Source of the DNA: UBA1738 sp045655325
GTDB lineage: Bacteria > Bacillota > Clostridia > UBA1381
Assembly: GCA_045655325.1 (NCBI GenBank)
Contig: JAZOOY010000037.1
Span: 1 to 8,000 of the forward strand
Length of the DNA stretch: 8,000 nucleotides
Direction of reading: 5' to 3'
A program made the translations under genes and the position numbers. Position 1 is the stretch's first letter; each line of letters opens with the position of its first letter. This document shows, piece by piece, positions 1 to 6,508 of the stretch. Below the pieces are notes generated by a model. That model was not told the DNA's origin. It was given only the letters and a program-made list of their open reading frames with translations, and searched no databases.

Positions 1-100
1 CATCAGACCCAAATATAACCGCAGGGCGTTTACGCACTCGGTCTGCACCTTTCAGGCTTTGAATACTTTGATTTCCGTACTCTTCCTTTTTCTTTGGCAT
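1..100 (-). CDS. GyrB/ParE-type topoisomerase ATPase subunit, N-terminal fragment
   Basis: This is the first 33 codons of a gene running off the left edge on the minus strand. The peptide begins MPKKKEEYGNQSIQSLKG and continues with ADRVRKRPAVIFGSD. That matches the start of type IIA topoisomerase B subunits, where the family pattern is YG-x-SI-x-L-x-G-x-x-x-VRKRP-x-x-x-x-GS. These proteins carry the GHKL ATPase that powers DNA strand passage. The variant AVIFGSD replaces the usual GMYIGST of housekeeping GyrB/ParE; from memory, this form belongs to a second clostridial B-subunit paralogue, so I do not assign gyrB or parE. The ATG at 100 is preceded by AGAAAGGA (108-115) with a 7-base gap and by a consensus promoter. 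It is truncated only by the window edge. Confidence 0.85.
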   Translation of the reverse strand, partial: MPKKKEEYGNQSIQSLKGADRVRKRPAVIFGSD

Positions 101-153
101 ACTATTTTCCTTTCTAACTATATATAGTTTTAAAATAGGCACTTTACCTTTCT

Positions 154-182
154 ATTATACTACACTTAGTAGATTTTGTCAA
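154..182 (-). promoter_or_regulatory. Sigma-A promoter for the GyrB/ParE-type gene
   Basis: On the minus strand, TTGACA (182-177) and TATAAT (159-154) are separated by exactly 17 bases. Both hexamers are perfect consensus. The hexamers lie about 55-80 bases upstream of the ATG at 100, giving a leader of about 45-50 bases. The promoter is back to back with the plus-strand promoter of the YkgJ-like gene. Confidence 0.85.
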
Positions 183-197
183 ATTTAGGATGGGATA

Positions 198-226
198 TTG
201 TATTTGTTTTTAAAATATGTTAAAAT
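198..226 (+). promoter_or_regulatory. Probable promoter of the YkgJ-like gene and topB
   Basis: TTGTAT (198-203), a 17-base spacer and TAAAAT (221-226) form a reasonable sigma-A promoter. TG at 218-219 adds an extended -10 element. It fires away from the minus-strand promoter, with only about 15 bases between the two -35 boxes, so the two units share one short control region. No other promoter is evident before topB, so it probably drives both genes. Confidence 0.6.
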
Positions 227-239
227 AGCATATAGAAAC

Positions 240-266
240 GTCGGCTTTTTCTATTATTCTGCCGAC
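240..266 (+). other. Leader hairpin before the YkgJ-like gene
   Basis: GTCGGC (240-245) and GCCGAC (261-266) form a perfect 6-bp stem around a 15-base pyrimidine-rich loop. It sits in the predicted 5' leader, just before the ribosome binding site GAGAGG (271-276). No U-tract follows, so it is not a terminator. It may stabilise the transcript or be a protein site; function is unknown. Confidence 0.45.
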
Positions 267-285
267 AAATGAGAGGATTATAACT

Positions 286-801
286 ATGAATTCAGCGTAC
301 GTATACTTACAGATTTACAGACTTTTTGATACAACAACTCCGCTTAAGTTTGATTGCGGGAAATTGTGTAACAGTGCCTGCTGTCAGGGTGACGAATCAG
401 GAATGTATTTATTCCCTGGCGAAGAAAGCGTTTACCGCCTTTTAAACTGCCACTGGGCAAAGGTTGAAAAGTCGGATTTTACCTATAGCTATAACGGTAA
501 AACCAAGAATGTACCGCTTTTGGTATGCAAGGGAAAGTGTGACCGATATGAACGTCCACTTGCTTGCCGTATTTTTCCATTAACTCCGTACGTTGATAAG
601 GATGGAAAACTTCAGGTTATAATGGACCCGAGAGCAAAATCGGTTTGCCCGATTGCAAGAGAGCTTGATATGGACGAGCTTCCGGAAGCTTTTTCGAATC
701 GAGTTAAAAAGGCGTTTTTGCCACTTATGAAAAATGCGGAATTCCGTGCATTTATGAAAACTTACTCAGAATATTTAGACGAATTTAAAAAGTTTTTTTG
801 A
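286..801 (+). CDS. YkgJ/UPF0153-type cysteine-cluster (Fe/Zn-binding) protein
   Basis: This 171-residue soluble protein has nine cysteines arranged as in the YkgJ family of putative zinc- or iron-chelating proteins. A CxxxCxxxCC cluster lies at C24, C28, C32 and C33, a single at C55, CxxxC at C81 and C85, then C94 in the motif RPLACRIFPLTPY, and C121. The R-P-x-x-C-R-x-[FY]-P block is the most diagnostic part. The cysteines probably hold an iron-sulfur cluster or zinc; no enzymatic reaction is established for the family. The start at 286 is supported by GAGAGG nine bases upstream. The stop lies 31 bases before the topB start with no terminator between, so the two genes are probably co-transcribed. 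There is no signal peptide or membrane segment. Family membership is fairly sure; function is not. Confidence 0.8.
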   Translation: MNSAYVYLQIYRLFDTTTPLKFDCGKLCNSACCQGDESGMYLFPGEESVYRLLNCHWAKVEKSDFTYSYNGKTKNVPLLVCKGKCDRYERPLACRIFPLTPYVDKDGKLQVIMDPRAKSVCPIARELDMDELPEAFSNRVKKAFLPLMKNAEFRAFMKTYSEYLDEFKKFF

Positions 802-812
802 TAGATAATATA

Positions 813-826
813 GTCCCAAAAGGGAC
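813..826 (+). promoter_or_regulatory. Hairpin covering the topB ribosome binding site
   Basis: GTCCC (813-817), loop AAAA (818-821) and GGGAC (822-826) form a perfect 5-bp stem with a tetraloop. The likely Shine-Dalgarno sequence, AAAAGGGA (818-825), lies in its loop and 3' arm, seven bases before the GTG start at 833. A folded hairpin would hide it, which could lower or gate topB translation after the upstream gene. No U-tract follows, so it is not a terminator. Confidence 0.5.
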
Positions 827-832
827 AAGGAT

Positions 833-2929
833 GTGATTTTTATTATACTGATTATAGCGGAAAAGCCAAGCCTTGCAAGAAACATTGCATCTTCCCTTGG
901 AAAAATGCGAAAAGGCGACGGTTTTTTGGCAGATGATAAATATATTGTGACCTGGGCATTCGGACACCTGTTTTCCCTTGCGGATATTGAGGAATATTCC
1001 CCGAATCCTGACGGAAGATGGAGCATGAAGAATATTCCGTGTTTCCCCCAAAATTTCCAGTTTCAGCTGAAAAAGGGCAAAGACGGAGCGGTGGATTCGG
1101 GTGTTCAGCATCAATTTGAAGTGATTAAAAGCCTTTGCCAAAGAGAAGACGTTACCACAATCGTTAACGCAGGCGACGCGGACCGTGAGGGTGAAATTAT
1201 CATAAGAATAATTGTGGAGAAAGCAGGAATTTCAGGAAAAGCATTTAAAAGGCTTTGGCTTCCTGACCAGACACCACAGACCATAAACCGAGCAATCGGC
1301 GAGATGAAGGACGAAACCGAGTACGAAAACCTTGCAAATGAGGGACTTGCCCGTACATATATGGACTGGCTTTACGGCGTGAATCTTACACGTTACGCCA
1401 CATTAAAATCGGGAACACTACTTCGTGTTGGCCGAGTTATTGTGCCGATTGTAAAGGCGATTTATGACCGTGATATGCAAATCCGTAACTTTAAGCCGGA
1501 TATTTACTATGCAATAGTTTCAAAAGCGGAAACAAAGGGCGAGGAAATTGAGCTTCAAAGTAAGGAAAAGTTTGATAAAGATAAGCTGAATTTGGCTGAA
1601 GCACTTTGCCAGAAATACAACAGCGAAACGGCAGTTGTTACCGATAAAAAGAAGAAAAAGGATACAGTAAATCCGGGAAAACTTTATTCTTTAACCAAGC
1701 TTCAGAATGTTCTTGGTAAGAAGTACAAAATGTCAATGGAGGATAGTTTAAGGATTCTTCAGGGGCTTTATGAAAAGGGCTATGTTACCTACCCAAGAAC
1801 CAACTCCGAGTACCTTGCAACTGCGGAACAGGACAAGGTTAAGGCCATAATTGAGGGTGTTAAAAAGCTGGGATACCCTGTGGAATTTAAGTTCAAAAAG
1901 ACTATTTTTGACGATAAAAAAATTGAATCCCACTCGGCTTTAACGCCAACATACAAAATCCCGCAAAAGGATGCGCTATCAGAAGATGAATACAAGGTGT
2001 ATTCTACCGTTATGCGTAGATTTGCGGCGGTATTTTGCAGTGAAGAGTGTATTGCGGAAAAGAATGAAATAAAGATAAAGGTTGGCGACCTTGAAGAGTT
2101 CACACTAAAGGGAACTGTAATTCTGCAAAAGGGTTGGACAAAATATGATGACTACAACAAAAAGGACAAAATCCTGCCACCGCTTGAAGTTGGTGACGTT
2201 GTAAACACGGCTTTTGCTCCATGCGAAAAGGAGACTTCTCCGCCGAAGCATTACACCATTGAAACTCTTAATAACTACCTTAAAAATCCGTTCAAGGAAG
2301 ATAAGCAGAACATTGAAAACGAGGATGATGAAGAAGAGTATCGTGCAATTTTTGAAGGTCTTGAGCTTGGAACGGAAGCCACAAGAACAGGCATCATTGA
2401 CAATGCCCGAAAGAGCAGATATATTGAGCTTAAAAAGGACGTTTATACCATTTTGCCTGATGGTGAGTTCCTGATTGAAGCGCTTTCAAGAATGAATATA
2501 AGTATGGACAAGTACAAAACTTCCGAGCTTGGTAAGGCTTTGAAAAAGGTGTATCGTGGTGAGTTTGGAATTGCAGATAGCGTTGCTTTGGCAGTTCGAG
2601 AAATAAGCGAAGTGTTTAATAACTCTCCGCAAACAATCGAAACAGATACCAATGACGGTTTTGTGGGCGATGTTGTTGGAAAGTGCCCTGTATGCGGAAA
2701 AGACGTTGTAAGAACCCGATACGGCTATGGATGTTCGGGATATAAAGAGGGTTGCAAATTCTCAGTTAACAACGTGATTTGCGGACGAGTTATTTCCCTT
2801 GCCAATATGAAGATGCTTTTAGAAACAGGTAAGACTTCAAAGATTGAGGGATTTGTTTCAAAAAGAACGGGAAATACTTTCTCGGCTAATTTAAAACTTG
2901 AAGATGGAAAAGCGGTGTTTGACTTTTAG
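833..2929 (+). CDS. topB: DNA topoisomerase III (type IA)
   Basis: This 698-residue protein relaxes negatively supercoiled DNA and decatenates it by single-strand passage through a tyrosine-DNA link. The N-terminal Toprim domain shows IIAEKPS (7-13) and the metal-binding DADREGE (115-121). The catalytic tyrosine is Y320 in GYVTYPRTNSEYL. ESHSALTPT (365-373) and LGTEATRTGIIDNA (512-525) are further conserved type IA blocks. The C-terminus holds a four-cysteine zinc-ribbon-like unit (C618, C621, C634, C641) and a last strand-rich segment seen in topoisomerase C-terminal repeats. The length fits bacterial topoisomerase III. GRVIVPIV (200-207) replaces the usual GRVQTPTL. The start is uncertain: GTG at 833 is the only good in-frame candidate before IIAEKPS. 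An ATG at 831 is followed at once by TGA. Homologues usually begin MxLIIAEKPS, about three residues shorter. It probably shares a transcript with the upstream gene. Confidence 0.93.
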   Translation: MIFIILIIAEKPSLARNIASSLGKMRKGDGFLADDKYIVTWAFGHLFSLADIEEYSPNPDGRWSMKNIPCFPQNFQFQLKKGKDGAVDSGVQHQFEVIKSLCQREDVTTIVNAGDADREGEIIIRIIVEKAGISGKAFKRLWLPDQTPQTINRAIGEMKDETEYENLANEGLARTYMDWLYGVNLTRYATLKSGTLLRVGRVIVPIVKAIYDRDMQIRNFKPDIYYAIVSKAETKGEEIELQSKEKFDKDKLNLAEALCQKYNSETAVVTDKKKKKDTVNPGKLYSLTKLQNVLGKKYKMSMEDSLRILQGLYEKGYVTYPRTNSEYLATAEQDKVKAIIEGVKKLGYPVEFKFKKTIFDDKKIESHSALTPTYKIPQKDALSEDEYKVYSTVMRRFAAVFCSEECIAEKNEIKIKVGDLEEFTLKGTVILQKGWTKYDDYNKKDKILPPLEVGDVVNTAFAPCEKETSPPKHYTIETLNNYLKNPFKEDKQNIENEDDEEEYRAIFEGLELGTEATRTGIIDNARKSRYIELKKDVYTILPDGEFLIEALSRMNISMDKYKTSELGKALKKVYRGEFGIADSVALAVREISEVFNNSPQTIETDTNDGFVGDVVGKCPVCGKDVVRTRYGYGCSGYKEGCKFSVNNVICGRVISLANMKMLLETGKTSKIEGFVSKRTGNTFSANLKLEDGKAVFDF

Positions 2930-2945
2930 TCAGGCACTGTTTTTT
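2913..2945 (+). terminator. Terminator overlapping the topB stop codon
   Basis: An 11-bp stem pairs 2913-2923 (CGGTGTTTGAC) with 2929-2939 (GTCAGGCACTG), including three G-U pairs, around a 5-base loop. TTTTTT (2940-2945) and then ATTT follow. The TAG stop (2927-2929) lies in the loop and the first base of the 3' arm, so the last topB codons form the 5' arm. It separates topB from ftsH. Confidence 0.75.
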
Positions 2946-3003
2946 ATTTAAAACCCGAATAATATATATGTGTTTGACAATAACATAGAGTAGGGGATTT
3001 CGG

Positions 3004-3032
3004 TTGACACTTTCCAGAATTTGTGGTATTCT
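3004..3032 (+). promoter_or_regulatory. Sigma-A promoter of ftsH
   Basis: TTGACA (3004-3009), a 17-base spacer and TATTCT (3027-3032) lie 38 bases before the ftsH start. A second TTGACA sits exactly 30 bases upstream (2974-2979) but has no good -10 at the right distance. I therefore assign the downstream pair. Confidence 0.75.
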
Positions 3033-3069
3033 ATAGGGTAATGGGAAGGAATCACGAAAGGGAAATATA

Positions 3070-4998
3070 ATGAACGAAAATAATAAGAAACCAACTAATA
3101 CAAATAAATCGCCGATAATATTTTTTATTATCGTATCCCTGGTACTTACAATAGGTCTTAACTATCTTTTGAATTTTTTGACAGCTCCGCCAAAGCAGGA
3201 GATTTACTATAACGACTTTATTCAGATGGTGAAAGACGGCAAGGTGGATAGCGTAGAAATACAGGAAGAGCGCATTATCATCTACCCAAAGGACCAGAAA
3301 AAGCCGGAAGAGGAAACTGTGGCATCTTTATATATGAGTATGCTTTATCCTGAAAGCAGAACAGAGTATTACACAGGAAGAATGGAAGATCCGGGACTTG
3401 TGGACTTTTTGACCAAGCACGGCGTCAAGTTCCACAAAACCGTTGTTGAACGTAATCTATTTATGGAATTCTTGCTATCATGGATACTTCCAATCGGTAT
3501 TATGTACCTGTTCTTTGGCCTCATAATGAGATCTATGGGCAAGAAAATGGGCGGTGGCGGAATTATGGGTATCGGCCAGTCCAACGCCAAGATGTATATG
3601 GAAAATAAGACAGGGGTAACCTTTGCCGATGTTGCAGGGCAAAGCGAGGCAAAAGAATCCCTTGATGAAATTGTGGATTTTCTTCATAATCCTGCAAAAT
3701 ATATGGCAATCGGTGCTAAACAGCCAAAGGGTGCACTTTTGGTGGGACCTCCGGGAACAGGTAAAACCCTCTTGGCAAAGGCAGTTGCCGGAGAAGCTAA
3801 CGTTCCATTCTTCTCAATTTCAGGTTCTGACTTTGTTGAAATGTTCGTGGGCGTTGGTGCTTCCCGTGTTCGTGACCTTTTTAAGCAGGCATCACAAAAA
3901 GCACCGTGTATTATATTTATTGACGAAATTGACGCTATCGGTAAAAGCCGTGACAATCAGTTCGGCGGAAATGATGAGCGTGAACAGACACTAAACCAGC
4001 TACTTGCCGAAATGGACGGCTTTGATTCCTCAAAGGGTGTTGTGATTTTAGCGGCAACAAACCGACCTGAAATTCTGGATAAGGCACTACTCCGACCGGG
4101 ACGTTTTGACAGACGAATTATTGTTGAAAAGCCTGACCTTAAAGGTCGTGAAGATATTTTAAAGGTGCATATTAAGAATGTTAAGACTGCGCCAACTATT
4201 GACCTTCACGAAATCGCACTTGCAACAAGCGGTGCAGTTGGTGCAGACCTTGCAAATATGGTAAACGAGGCAGCTCTTCGTGCTGTTCGTTTAAAGAGAA
4301 GCGAGGTTATTCAGGAAGACCTTATGGAAGCGGTTGAAATCATAATCGCAGGTAAGGAAAAGAAGGACAGAATTTTGTCCGACAAGGAAAAGAAAATTGT
4401 TGCATACCACGAGGTTGGCCACGCACTTTTGGCGGCACTTCAGAAGAACACCGACCCTGTGCAGAAAATTACAATAGTTCCAAGAACTATGGGTGCACTG
4501 GGCTACACAATGCAGATGCCGGAAGAAGAAAAATATCTTATGAGTGCTGACGAAATCTTAGACGAGCTTGCAGTACTTTTAGCAGGCCGTGTTGCGGAAG
4601 AGCTTATCTTTAACACAAAGACAACAGGTGCGGCAAACGATATTGAACGTGCTAATGACCTTGCACGTGCTATGATTGCCCAGTATGGTATGAGCGACAA
4701 GTTCGGTATGGCAGCCTTAGAGAAAGCACAGAGCAAGTACCTTGACGGAAGAAATGTGTCAAACTGCTCGGAAGAAACAAAGACACAGCTTGATAATGAG
4801 ATTATTAAGGTATTAAAAGAAGCTCACGATAAGGCAGAGAAGATGCTTTCTGAAAATATTGATGCGCTTCATAAGATTTCTGAATTCTTAATTGAAAAGG
4901 AAACTATCACAGGCGAACAGTTTATGAGTATTTTAAAAAGCGTAAACGAGCCACAGGAAGAGAAGATTGAAGAAACAACTGAAGAAACGCAAGCATAA
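3070..4998 (+). CDS. ftsH: ATP-dependent zinc metalloprotease FtsH
   Basis: This 642-residue membrane-anchored AAA+ protease degrades membrane and short-lived cytosolic proteins as a hexamer. Membrane segments lie at about 15-39 and 130-152, enclosing an extracytoplasmic domain. The AAA+ module has Walker A GPPGTGKT (226-233), Walker B IIFIDE (281-286), the pore loop FVG (259-261) and the second region of homology at about 331-349, with arginine fingers R342 and R345. The protease zinc site is H447-E448-V449-G450-H451, with D524 as the likely third ligand. The usual HEAGH reads HEVGH here, which still fits HExxH. The tail (628-642) is acidic and low-complexity. The start has GAAAGGGA (3056-3063) six bases upstream. 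Length matches the family. It is a single-gene unit between its own promoter and terminator. Confidence 0.97.
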   Translation: MNENNKKPTNTNKSPIIFFIIVSLVLTIGLNYLLNFLTAPPKQEIYYNDFIQMVKDGKVDSVEIQEERIIIYPKDQKKPEEETVASLYMSMLYPESRTEYYTGRMEDPGLVDFLTKHGVKFHKTVVERNLFMEFLLSWILPIGIMYLFFGLIMRSMGKKMGGGGIMGIGQSNAKMYMENKTGVTFADVAGQSEAKESLDEIVDFLHNPAKYMAIGAKQPKGALLVGPPGTGKTLLAKAVAGEANVPFFSISGSDFVEMFVGVGASRVRDLFKQASQKAPCIIFIDEIDAIGKSRDNQFGGNDEREQTLNQLLAEMDGFDSSKGVVILAATNRPEILDKALLRPGRFDRRIIVEKPDLKGREDILKVHIKNVKTAPTIDLHEIALATSGAVGADLANMVNEAALRAVRLKRSEVIQEDLMEAVEIIIAGKEKKDRILSDKEKKIVAYHEVGHALLAALQKNTDPVQKITIVPRTMGALGYTMQMPEEEKYLMSADEILDELAVLLAGRVAEELIFNTKTTGAANDIERANDLARAMIAQYGMSDKFGMAALEKAQSKYLDGRNVSNCSEETKTQLDNEIIKVLKEAHDKAEKMLSENIDALHKISEFLIEKETITGEQFMSILKSVNEPQEEKIEETTEETQA

Positions 4999-5005
4999 TA
5001 AAAAA

Positions 5006-5028
5006 GCAGTCCCTTTGGACTGCTTTTT
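5006..5028. terminator. Bidirectional terminator between ftsH and the PHP phosphatase gene
   Basis: GCAGTCC (5006-5012) and GGACTGC (5017-5023) form a perfect 7-bp stem with a CTTT loop. T5 follows (5024-5028), and A6 (5000-5005) on the other side gives a U-tract for minus-strand transcripts. It ends ftsH and also the convergent four-gene operon, whose stop codon (5029-5027) overlaps the T-run. Confidence 0.9.
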
Positions 5029-5770
5029 ATATGAATAGTTTTTTCATTAAGCTCATTTTTGAAAAATGTGACGGCTGGACATCTTTGTTTTGTAAGATGC
5101 TTTCGCCTGCATAGTCTATGTAGTCAATATATTCCTGACCGAATTTTTTTGAAATTACATCATAAGCATCTTTCATATCAGGCTTTCGCTCTAGTAAGTC
5201 GTGAGTGTCACTTCCTATAACGTGGATATGACCTGCCATAAAGAAATCTGCCATTTTCTTTCGTGTGGCAGTTTCCAAAAATGCGGATGTATTCATCTGC
5301 ACCAAGCTACCAAGAGAAAAGATTTCACGAAAATGCTTTTGCTGGTCTAAAAATCGGTCAAGGTGCGCCATAATTGGCTTAAAGCCAAGGCGGGTTAGCT
5401 GATAAATTTCCTCAAATGCATAGTCTTTCCAAAGTTCATAGGGCATTTCAAGAAGAATGTAGTTGGTTCCCGAAATGCATAGCTCATCAAGTCTTTTATA
5501 CTTATGAAAGTCCTGATAAATGCGGATTTCCGAAGCTGGTATAAGCTGTGGCAGTTCTTCAGTTACTAAAGAAGAAAGCGTTTTAAATGCATTATCTCGT
5601 CTTTCCAAAAACTTGTCAATATGTTCCTGTGACCTTGGGTGACAGTGCGGTGTTAAAACAACTGTATCCACACCGTTTTGACGTGATAGGTCGAGCATTT
5701 TAAGGGAAGTTTCAACATCCTGGCTACCGTCATCAATAGCAGGCAGGATATGTGAATGGAAATCTATCAT
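5027..5770 (-). CDS. PHP-domain phosphatase, CpsB/YwqE (CapC) family
   Basis: This 247-residue soluble protein matches the metal-dependent PHP phosphatases such as CpsB and YwqE, which remove phosphate from tyrosine on bacterial tyrosine kinases and capsule regulators. Visible motifs are DFHSHILPAIDDGS (3-16; H5, H7), TPHCHP (40-45; H42), ASEIRIY (E81), LLEMP (E108), MAHLDRF (H136) and GSDTHDLLERKPDM (D187, H190). These supply the usual trinuclear metal ligands. AHLDRF replaces the common AHPERY. The length is normal for the family. The start at 5770 has AGGAG (5781-5777) six bases upstream, and the previous gene stops 12 bases before. It is the last gene of the operon. No capsule gene or tyrosine kinase is in the window, so the substrate is open. 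Family confident, substrate inferred only by homology. Confidence 0.88.
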   Translation of the reverse strand: MIDFHSHILPAIDDGSQDVETSLKMLDLSRQNGVDTVVLTPHCHPRSQEHIDKFLERRDNAFKTLSSLVTEELPQLIPASEIRIYQDFHKYKRLDELCISGTNYILLEMPYELWKDYAFEEIYQLTRLGFKPIMAHLDRFLDQQKHFREIFSLGSLVQMNTSAFLETATRKKMADFFMAGHIHVIGSDTHDLLERKPDMKDAYDVISKKFGQEYIDYIDYAGESILQNKDVQPSHFSKMSLMKKLFI

Positions 5771-5782
5771 ATCTAGCTCCTG

Positions 5783-6037
5783 TTACATTCTCTTTATATA
5801 GCTTTTTACAAGTTCTTCCAAAAGCTCGTCACGTTCTACCTTAACAATCATACTTCTTGCACCGTTGTAGCTTGTGATATATGTTGGGTCGTCAGACAAA
5901 ATGTAACCCACAATCTGGCTGATTGGGTCATAGCCCTTGATTTTAAGAGCATCATAAACTGACGAAATTATTTCCTGAACTTCATTTTCCTTATCAAGTT
6001 CAAAATTTATTTTCATAGTATCGTTATTGTAATCCAT
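5783..6037 (-). CDS. ireB: IreB family regulatory phosphoprotein (UPF0297/DUF965)
   Basis: This 84-residue protein is full length for the IreB (YrzL, UPF0297) family. Conserved blocks are VYDALKIKGYDPISQIVGYILSDDP (starting at about 27), YITSYNGARSMI and ERDELLEELVKSYI. In Enterococcus faecalis IreB is a substrate of the PASTA Ser/Thr kinase IreK and influences cephalosporin resistance. As I recall, T4 and T7 are the phosphorylated residues. Here the N-terminus reads MDYNNDT, keeping T7 but with N4. The family usually lies between alaS and ruvX; here it follows an eutP-like gene by six bases. Its ribosome binding site AAGGAA (6052-6047) overlaps the end of that gene, nine bases before ATG. 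Family assignment is strong; its kinase is not in the window. Confidence 0.92.
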   Translation of the reverse strand: MDYNNDTMKINFELDKENEVQEIISSVYDALKIKGYDPISQIVGYILSDDPTYITSYNGARSMIVKVERDELLEELVKSYIKRM

Positions 6038-6043
6038 ACTAAA

Positions 6044-6508
6044 TCATTCCTTTTCGTTAATTTCCCATGGAAGAACGTCGCCGTCTTCCTTTAAAAATTC
6101 GATAATTTCCGCAATGCCGTCGCCTTTATAGGACGATGTAAAGAACACCTTTTCGCATCCTGCAAGCTTAAGCCAGGCTTCAGCTCGTTTTGGGTTTGCG
6201 TCGGGATGGTCGGTTTTTGTTACGATGCCGACAACTGTACGGTTTGCAACAACAGCACAGCAAGGCGGATATAGTGAATATGGCTCGGTTGCGCTTAACA
6301 AAAGCCCTACAACACGTGCCTCAAAGGTATACATAGCAAGAGCTGCACCCAAATGGTGAGTCTGGATATATTCTCCGGGAGTGTCGATTAAAACATCGAA
6401 GTTGTTTACGTACTGTGTTTTTTTGTATTCGATTTTCTCTCCACGAAGTGCCTGTATTAAAGTGGTTTTCCCGCTTTCGCTTCTGCCTATTAAGATAAGT
6501 TTTTTCAT
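6044..6508 (-). CDS. eutP: EutP/PduV-like microcompartment-associated P-loop GTPase
   Basis: This 154-residue protein matches the small Ras-like GTPases EutP and PduV, encoded with ethanolamine and propanediol microcompartments. It shows the P-loop GRSESGKT (8-15), the G3 motif DTPGEY (42-47), a variable G4-like TKTD (97-100) in VVGIVTKTD, and a G5-like TSS region (124-126). Its length is near that of E. coli EutP. In other species an acetate-kinase activity (EutP) or shell positioning (PduV) has been proposed. The start ATG shares one base with the eutS stop (TGATG), and no Shine-Dalgarno sequence precedes it. It probably depends on ribosomes finishing eutS, which would tie the amounts of the two proteins. 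Family assignment is confident; the role outside a full eut operon is unknown. Confidence 0.9.
   Translation of the reverse strand: MKKLILIGRSESGKTTLIQALRGEKIEYKKTQYVNNFDVLIDTPGEYIQTHHLGAALAMYTFEARVVGLLLSATEPYSLYPPCCAVVANRTVVGIVTKTDHPDANPKRAEAWLKLAGCEKVFFTSSYKGDGIAEIIEFLKEDGDVLPWEINEKE

Noticed and set aside
2214..2474. 86-codon open frame inside topB
   Set aside because: It lies fully within the well-supported topB frame, has a biased basic composition typical of an out-of-frame shadow, and matches nothing I recognise.
833..2929. topB as a sign of an integrated conjugative element
   Set aside because: Topoisomerase III is common on such elements, but no relaxase, coupling protein, type IV secretion gene or integrase is nearby; the neighbours are housekeeping genes.
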